Origin: Phlebiopsis flavidoalba
Lineage: Eukaryota; Basidiomycota; Agaricomycetes; Polyporales; Phanerochaetaceae
Direction of reading: 5' to 3'
DNA: 64,000 nucleotides
Assembly: GCA_035772785.1 (NCBI GenBank)
Contig: JAOCPU010000015.1
Span: 434,001 to 498,000 of the forward strand
Each line of letters begins with the position of its first letter. Position 1 is the stretch's first letter. The position numbers were made by a program, and so were the translations under genes. Shown one piece after another: positions 58,257 to 64,000 of this stretch. The notes below the pieces were generated by a model. It was not told the origin of the DNA, did no database searches, and saw nothing but the letters and a program-made list of their open reading frames with translations.

Positions 58257-61200
58257 ATGTCTAACCATCCCTTCGCCGGGATTGTCTTTAGTCGATGGTG
58301 ACAGTCTGGTTCATCTGAGCCCCGTTGTGAGAAGGTGAGATTCGCACCCTCGTCGTGGGGGGCGAAATGGTGAGTACTGCAAAGTTTTCACTACGCACAG
58401 CCCATCTCAACCGCGAGCCAGTATCGTTGCCGGGTAGATGTTATCCAAACCTTTGTCAACCCGGCGCCGAAAAGCACGCCTCGCGTCAAATATGTTGTTT
58501 TTTTTTTTTTTTCCCCACCCCTTTCTCCCTGTTCCCGAAGCCCGCGCAGCAGTCTGTGCGTTCGAGATGCGCACGTCTTCGGGGACGGATCATCGTTGGT
58601 GTGGCCAAAGAGTAAAGGTCTCGCAAAAACAGACTATTGGCAGGCCAATTGGTGAAGGAAAGTAAGAAGACCAAGACCTTGGTTCAGTGGGCCCAGACGA
58701 TGGTTGTCACATAGATCAATCACTTGACTCTTTTGACATTCATCTTAATCTCTTCCGTTTAGTTTTTCACAATCTCTATTGGGCCTATACCTGGCAAAGA
58801 AGAAGTGACATACGACCATCTCTGTGCGTACAGCCATCTTTTGGTCCCCATGATCAACACTGAATTATTCAATAGGTACGTGTTAGATCTCATGGACGGT
58901 GACATGCGAACCGAAATTTCGCCTCCAGATTCCAATGTGCGTTAGGCCAGCGCTACGGCGAGCCTTCCCCTCAAATGGGTGGTGTGGGGGCCTCATCTCA
59001 CCTCGTCGGGGGGGGGGGGGGGGGGGGGAAGACCCGCGTCCGATTCATCGCTCACGTTCAAATGCGCGGAATAATCCGAGACGGTGACCAGCCCATCCCA
59101 CCCGGACACTGTTCTGCCGCGGCATATCAGACACGCGAAGGACGACGTTCACTGTTGGGCATCGGGCTGTGGCGACATTGCGGTCGCCAGACTACCCTGT
59201 TTGGTGACATCGTACTCCTCATCAAGGCAGCTGGGCTGGACGTTTCCTCGCTGTTTTCGCAGAGAGAGAACCCGAGAGGCTCTGGTTCTCTCGCAAATGC
59301 AATGCAGCTTACCCTTGTGCCCCAAATTTCAAGCTACCTCCTGTACTCAACCAAGAGTTCATCTTCCTTGTCGACAGGAGTGGGGAGCATGAGCGTGTGC
59401 TCCGATTGAAACTGCCAGCGAACCCTTGCTCTGTTGTTGCGCTTTTTACCAGGGGCGGACATGGTTCAACAACGTTTTCAACGTTTTCAGTTCTTTGGCA
59501 ATCACTGCGACAGTTTGTGGGCTTCAGGCTCAGCTTATTCTGACGTTGCTGTTAACACAAGCTGTAGGTGATATCGACCCAGTTCAACGAGTTTATTTCT
59601 GAGCTCGTCCGAACACTATACCACGTACGCCGATGCAATGAACGCAAACTATGGGGGCACAAGATAAATTGCCTCGGCCCTTCAAAAAGTATGCTGCGCC
59701 TCCCGCAACACATCAAAAGCATACTACTATTTTCGTGCTTACTGATGGCTCTGTGAGCATTACCATCCGTCCCGGAGTCCAGACACGCCCCCTTGCTACT
59801 CATCGTTACCAACTATTCTGTAGGTTGGACAAGACCTGCTGAGCGTGATGCGGCAGCCGATATCGTGTACTACCTCTGTCGCCTCGGGCGGCATCTGCAT
59901 CTGCTCCTCTGCGAGTTTTTTCACTACCTTGGCATAGGCGCCATGGCGTCCTCCTTTTGAGCGAACTGTGTGAAAGCATCGCTCAGGCGCCGGCAATGCG
60001 TCTGTCTCATGGCGGTCGAGGGCGACGATCTCATTGCGAAATGCGGGGGCGAAGCTTCTACTTGCTGGACGTTCCGTCCTTCTGAAAAGGAGTGACGGTA
60101 GACTGGGCGTCCCCACCAGGATGCTCTCCGGCCACAAGGTTCCACCGGGCACTTAGTAACAGAGCCGCTGCAGGCAACAAACCGCCGCGTAAACCAGATC
60201 GGCTCTCTATATCCTGGAATGCGCATGATCGTCTTTGCGCTCCTCAAGATGCTAGGCTTCTTTGCCATTCCAAAGACCATCACACTGCACGCACATACGA
60301 GACTGGCGCTGGTCTATCCATATTCCAGTCCCTGTTGAGGAAGTCCGTCCGCTCTAGGCGACATGAAACCAGCTTCGGCTTATCCACACCTTGACTGCAC
60401 CGACGCCTGATCATGGTATATTACAGACGACGCGACTTAGCACGCACAGGCTTGTCCGAAGGAACGAAGTGAAAAGCCGCCGTGGTTGACACTCGCGCCG
60501 AGACCTACCACTCGGGGGAGGGAGGCGAGTCCAACACACCGGCTCTTTCGTCCGCCAGTATGAGACGATGGTCGTTGCCATATTACGAACAGTGTCTGTG
60601 TTGTGTCCCTCGCGTAGCTTGGCAAAAGTCACAGCCTCTCGCCGGGGTGTTTTCCGACAGGCTGACACAAGTCGACCCCTCAACGATCTTAGTGCCGCAA
60701 GGCGAAATTCCATCTCCACTAAAAAGACGACTACTAGGTTAGTTGTAGGTCTTCTCGCTGGCATACGCCAACTCATTCTTCTCCACCTTCGCGCTACCTC
60801 TTCGTAAACCAGAGTTCTTCAAGACATGTTTGGACCTCCGCCCCTTGCAAGCAAGGGGCTTCATTCTGGTCATTAGGACGTAGGCGGAATCACATGATCC
60901 TGCGACGCGGCGGGCCGTACTATCATATCACAGCCTGTCGATGTCGACTACGAACTCGGACAGGACTTTCTCTCCAACGCTCAGCTCGCTGATCGTCGCT
61001 CCGAGTCCGACTGGTCCAGACACCGAGACCCAGATCAGCCCCTCTCCTGACCCCATATCGGGGCGCGCAGGTCCCTCCCCCGACTCGCGCAAGACCCAGG
61101 CTACTTGCAAGTCCGCCCAGAGCTCCGTCTTTGCTCTGAACCGGCTCGTCGGACCGTGGGGAAGAAGGTGGTCGATCTCATTCGTCTTCAGTCCTCAGAC

Positions 61201-61455
61201 GGCTCTTTCGGAGACAGTCCTGCCTTTCGACAGCTCGTGGGCGGCGATGTCGTCGATAGGGTCCCTCCGTATGCGGACTCCACAGCTATGGGCGGACCGG
61301 CCTTGGCCGTTGCTTTCTCTGGCCAGAACACATGTCGTCAGCAAGAGCTTTTTGACTGTTTCATGCAGACGATTATGGACTGGTCGGGGGGTTTGGATAG
61401 AGATGCGGCGTCGAGGTTTCACACGCTTGTCCAGGATGCCGCAAAGCTATTGTAA
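58257..61455 (+). CDS. VIT plus von Willebrand A domain protein, nearly complete but frameshifted
   Basis: Fungal relatives of inter-alpha-trypsin/PARP4-type proteins; probably cytosolic, molecular role unknown. ATG 58257 gives MSNHPFAGIVFS, typical of the family start. VIT domain: EKVEIRTLVV text (about 58330), TFVNPAPKSTPRVKYV (58452-58495), AVCAFEMRTSS (58548-58580) and VGVAKE (about 58597). YVLDLMDGDMR (from 58877) starts a later exon, followed by QMRGII (about 59061) and VLLIKAAGLDV (about 59210). VWA domain: LNQEFIFLVDRSG (59347-59384), with one extra G before the SMS of the D-x-S-G-S metal motif, NANYGGT (59641-59661) and TIFVLTDG (about 59729-59749). Later blocks are LYPGMRMIVFALLK (about 60208-60250) and the C-terminal VDLIRLQSSDGSFGDS (61171-61215), ending in TAA 61453-61455. 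A 15-T and a 21-G run interrupt VIT. This locus explains what the plus-strand array copies are. Confidence 0.85.
58498..58512. repeat. 15-nt poly-T run inside the VIT coding region
   Basis: The run lies between the codons for VKYV and the F-P-V-P-E-like text that normally follow each other in VIT domains. It is either an expansion or an artefact. Other 15-nt A/T runs lie at 25425-25439 and 53812-53826. Confidence 0.85.
59008..59028. repeat. 21-nt poly-G run inside the VIT coding region
   Basis: The run falls between MGG-x-G-ASSHL and KTRV-x-FIAHVQMRG, a part of VIT that in the array copies (for example 32070 and 21545) shows ordinary codons instead. Confidence 0.85.
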
Positions 61456-62399
61456 ACGTGCGTGTTCCAGCGAGCATGGTTTCGCGTGATGATAATATCT
61501 TTGATTATACAGTAGCACATCACGTTCTTGCCCTCGAACTTAGTCTGAACAATCAGCAATGTATATCCTCACTTGCGTCCGGTATGATGCATGACCGTTC
61601 AAGCGATCCCGGCATAACGCCGCCGTTGGTGTTGAGGCTATGCGCACCTAAACGTTCATTGCAGGGGTCTATTCGGAAACCACCATCATTCCGCGGACTA
61701 GAGCGGGCATTCAGCTGAACCTTGCCCTCAAGCGGAGTGCAGCAATGAAGTACCGCCGGTGCATCAAATACACAGCCTTCATTGTGTCGGTGGCCCATCT
61801 AGCCCCGCGCGGAGTCGGCCTTAACGCTCTCGTAAGACGGCCGCTGACATTCACGTTGAGTTGGATCTATCGTTGTCATTGAATCATCATTTCAAGCCCA
61901 CCTATATAAAGGCAAGAGAGAAGTCAATGATTGGACCCCTCGTATGGTTTCGCCGGTATTGTTCCTAGGAATGCTTCACGAACTCGCTTGCTCTCATTGC
62001 TTGACTGTTTCTGCTGCCCAAGCACTCAAACACCGTCTGCTAACAGCCATCGTGATACCTACTCGCTTTGTCTATTTCCTGAACACCCACTCAAACCCCA
62101 CAGTAAGCGAACTTTCGGAGTAATCACCTGTGACAGTGAGTCTGGTATCGTCCACCATGCTTTTACTGCCATGACTCTGACCTGCGCATCTTCTTGCCAG
62201 GAATCGCACTAACTGGGGCTTATAGACCGCGCCGAACCCAGCTCGATCGTATTTTCTTACCCATGCTGGTCAGTTATTTCCTCTCTCTTTCACAACAAAT
62301 AAATCGCTATCGTTTGAGGGTATGTCCGCGAATCCTGTTTTCTACGTGGGATCAGGTTTTTAATCTTTTTATTCTCCTACGGTCTGTCCTTGCATTAGG
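61456..62399. other. Region downstream of the VIT/VWA gene; no gene recognised
   Basis: A CCTATATAAAGGC motif at about 61900 looks like a TATA box on the plus strand, and CT-rich sequence follows. It could serve the coding-like segment at 62.4-62.8 kb. Open frames are below 95 codons and show no motif. Confidence 0.4.
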
Positions 62400-62826
62400 C
62401 CCCAGGCTCGATTCTTCGGACCCCAGCTCGAGTCGCACTTCTTTTTGGGAGGATCGTGCTGACCCTCCGTGCGTCCGGTACCCCAGGCAACACCTGTCCT
62501 CACCATCATCAACCCCTCCCGATGTCCGGTAGAGCGGAAACCACCCACTTGTTTGCGAAGGCGGCCGAGTGCGCAGACGACACTACTCCACCGCCTGAAC
62601 AGAGTTGGGTATACGGCTACCTTGCTGACGTACGGTGCGATGTACTGGGTCGGAGATGCCTGATATTCCGGGACACAACGACGGATATGGGTTTGTGGAG
62701 CTGTTCGACCCACCCTCTACACTGCAGACGGACGACGAAGGTCGCTTGAAAATCGCGTTTGAGGGACACAATGTTTACCCCCCTTCGGGACGGTCTTTGG
62801 GTGGTGGACTTCGAGTTCTCTATTAA
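62400..62826 (+). CDS. Unassigned small plus-strand gene or gene end
   Basis: Protein-like text runs through two neighbouring frames: AETTHLFAKAAECADDTTPP and SWVYGYLADVRCDVLG (62545-62650), then DGYGFVELFDPPSTLQTDDE and GRLKIAFEGHNVYPPSG (62680-62790), ending near TAA 62824-62826. The acidic, non-repetitive composition favours a real product over chance. A single frame change near 62650 would join both halves. Introns upstream (GTATGTCC at about 62320) are possible. No family is recognised. Confidence 0.35.
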
Positions 62827-62968
62827 GTCGAGTATAAAATATCAGCGTGGTAATTTTGCAGCTTCTCAAATATTCGAACGATCCTGGCATTGCTTTATTG
62901 TCTGCGTTTGACTTGCCTTCATCTCCGCGCGCAGAGATATGTACAATATCTAGTATAACATTCACATT

Positions 62969-64000
62969 TCATTTCACACCATCTACGTCATGCACAGAAT
63001 GAACGAACTCAAGGCTCATCCTCCCCCAGCTATCCGGTACACTCCCCAGCATTTGCTTGCACAGCCGGAGCGACAGCACGGCCGCAGGCGCGGGCGCTGG
63101 AGACGCGACTGGTCCCTCGGTCTCTGCGCCGTACTCGATGCACCGCCCATCATCCATTGCACGCGTTCTGGGCTCGGCGCCGGACTGGGCTGCGCCGACG
63201 ACGGGCGCGCACTGCGCGAACAATAGACGTTCCAACCGCGGCTTGCTTGCCCGCCGTCCTGGTTGTCGCAGCGGGATGTCGCAACAGTAACGCCGGAAGC
63301 GCGTGAGCAGGGCCGCGGCACTGGGCAGCTGGGCGACGGGCGCGCGACAGGTCGGCGAGTTTGCCGACGGGAGGAGGAGGGCGCGGTGGCGTTCTGGGCG
63401 ACGGTAGAGGAGAGCAGGGGCGAAGGGGGACGCGTGAGTCTATGCGTCGGAAGAAGCTGGACGCTCCGGTGGGGCTCGTGATCGACCATTTGGGTGTCCA
63501 TGGCGGTAGGTTGCCTGCGAGCTGATGGGTGTGTCGGTGTAGTGTTGTTGGAAATTATAAGTTAGAGACGCGGTGCACACTACACGACCTGTCGCGTCAC
63601 GATCACGTCGTGTACAAACTTGCGGCGAGGCTCAGGCATGTGCGGAAGGATCTGACTCTTCTTGCTGGACGAAATGAACCTGACATAATGTTCAGCTAAG
63701 AGTGCTATATATATGAACGTGATATGCACGTACTCAGCAAAAGTCTTCTCCACAAGCAAGCAAAAACTTGATATTGGCCCTGGCGAAATGCAACCACGTC
63801 GTCTGAATAGGCGACTAGGGTCGAACGACTTCTCGGGATTGATTCCCACGCCGTCCGCCAGAGCGTCTGGCATTTCCGCTTCGCAAGCGCGCAATCGTTC
63901 GAGCATTTCAGTGCTGCTGCGAACCCTCCGGACCGGCAGGTGTCACGGTGCTCCTTCCACACGGGACGACTTGGCAGATGCGTCCCGCAGGACAAGTGAT
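62969..64000 (-). CDS. FAP1/NF-X1-type zinc-finger protein, C-terminal part with R3H domain (partial)
   Basis: The gene enters from the right edge, so its N-terminal cysteine-rich NF-X1 fingers lie outside. Visible are CRSGGFAAALKCSNDCALAKR (63895-63960), then GINPEKS (about 63835), FCLLVEKTFAEYV (63725-63765), SSKKSQILPHMPEPRR and KFVHD (63610-63675), which contains the R-x-x-x-H core of the R3H single-strand nucleic-acid-binding domain. After an intron (about 63515-63585) MDTQMVDHEPHRSVQLL (63450-63501) follows. The C-terminus is Ala/Pro/Ser-rich and is followed for two frames to about 62969-63016. Yeast FAP1 and animal NFX1 are known relatives (FKBP12 binding, transcription and RNA control). 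Several one-base shifts occur, for example between ALAKR and GINPE, in what is normally a conserved single-copy gene. Confidence 0.8.

Noticed and set aside
59796..60283. Two minus-strand frames of about 118 codons opposite the VIT/VWA gene
   Set aside because: The plus strand carries family-specific blocks (LGIG, LYPGMRMIVFALLK) through the same interval, so these are antisense shadows.

Overview
The window looks like basidiomycete (Agaricomycetes, possibly Polyporales) nuclear DNA. It has short introns of about 50-60 bp with GT..AG ends and several fungal protein families: HET-like proteins of the mushroom type, a VIT/von Willebrand A (VWA) protein, an MFS sugar transporter and an NF-X1/FAP1-type protein. 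There is also a nuclear tRNA-Thr(AGT). Nothing resembles bacterial operons.

Layout. 1-11.9 kb: mostly non-coding or unassignable sequence with a possible 3' gene end at the left edge, a GC-rich decayed coding island (4.1-5.6 kb), a pyrimidine-rich block, repeated TTTCACCCG motifs and long poly-G/poly-C tracts. 11.9-52.4 kb: a tandem array of nine HET-like genes, all on the minus strand, spaced 3.2-5.6 kb apart. Most alternate with plus-strand copies of a VIT/VWA-related gene, so the repeated unit is a divergent pair. Pairs share a conserved promoter block containing a TTACGTCA (bZIP/CRE-like) site and a conserved roughly 45-bp leader block. Where the plus copy is retained, the two genes converge on a second conserved tail block. 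A 544-bp inverted-repeat transposon sits in exon 1 of HET copy 5. Downstream of the array: an intact tRNA-Thr (53.0 kb), a sugar transporter (54.0-56.5 kb, minus), a nearly full-length VIT/VWA gene (58.3-61.5 kb, plus) that identifies the plus-strand array partner, and at the right edge the C-terminal part of a FAP1/NFX1-like gene with its R3H domain (minus).

Caveat. Almost every gene, including the single-copy transporter and the FAP1-like gene, is interrupted by one-base insertions or deletions, and several 15-28 nt homopolymer runs interrupt the sequence, some inside coding regions. Either the region is heavily pseudogenised or the contig carries uncorrected indel errors. The array copies also differ by many substitutions, so the duplications are real, but whether each copy is functional cannot be read from this sequence. 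Functions are assigned from residues visible in the frames, with no database search.
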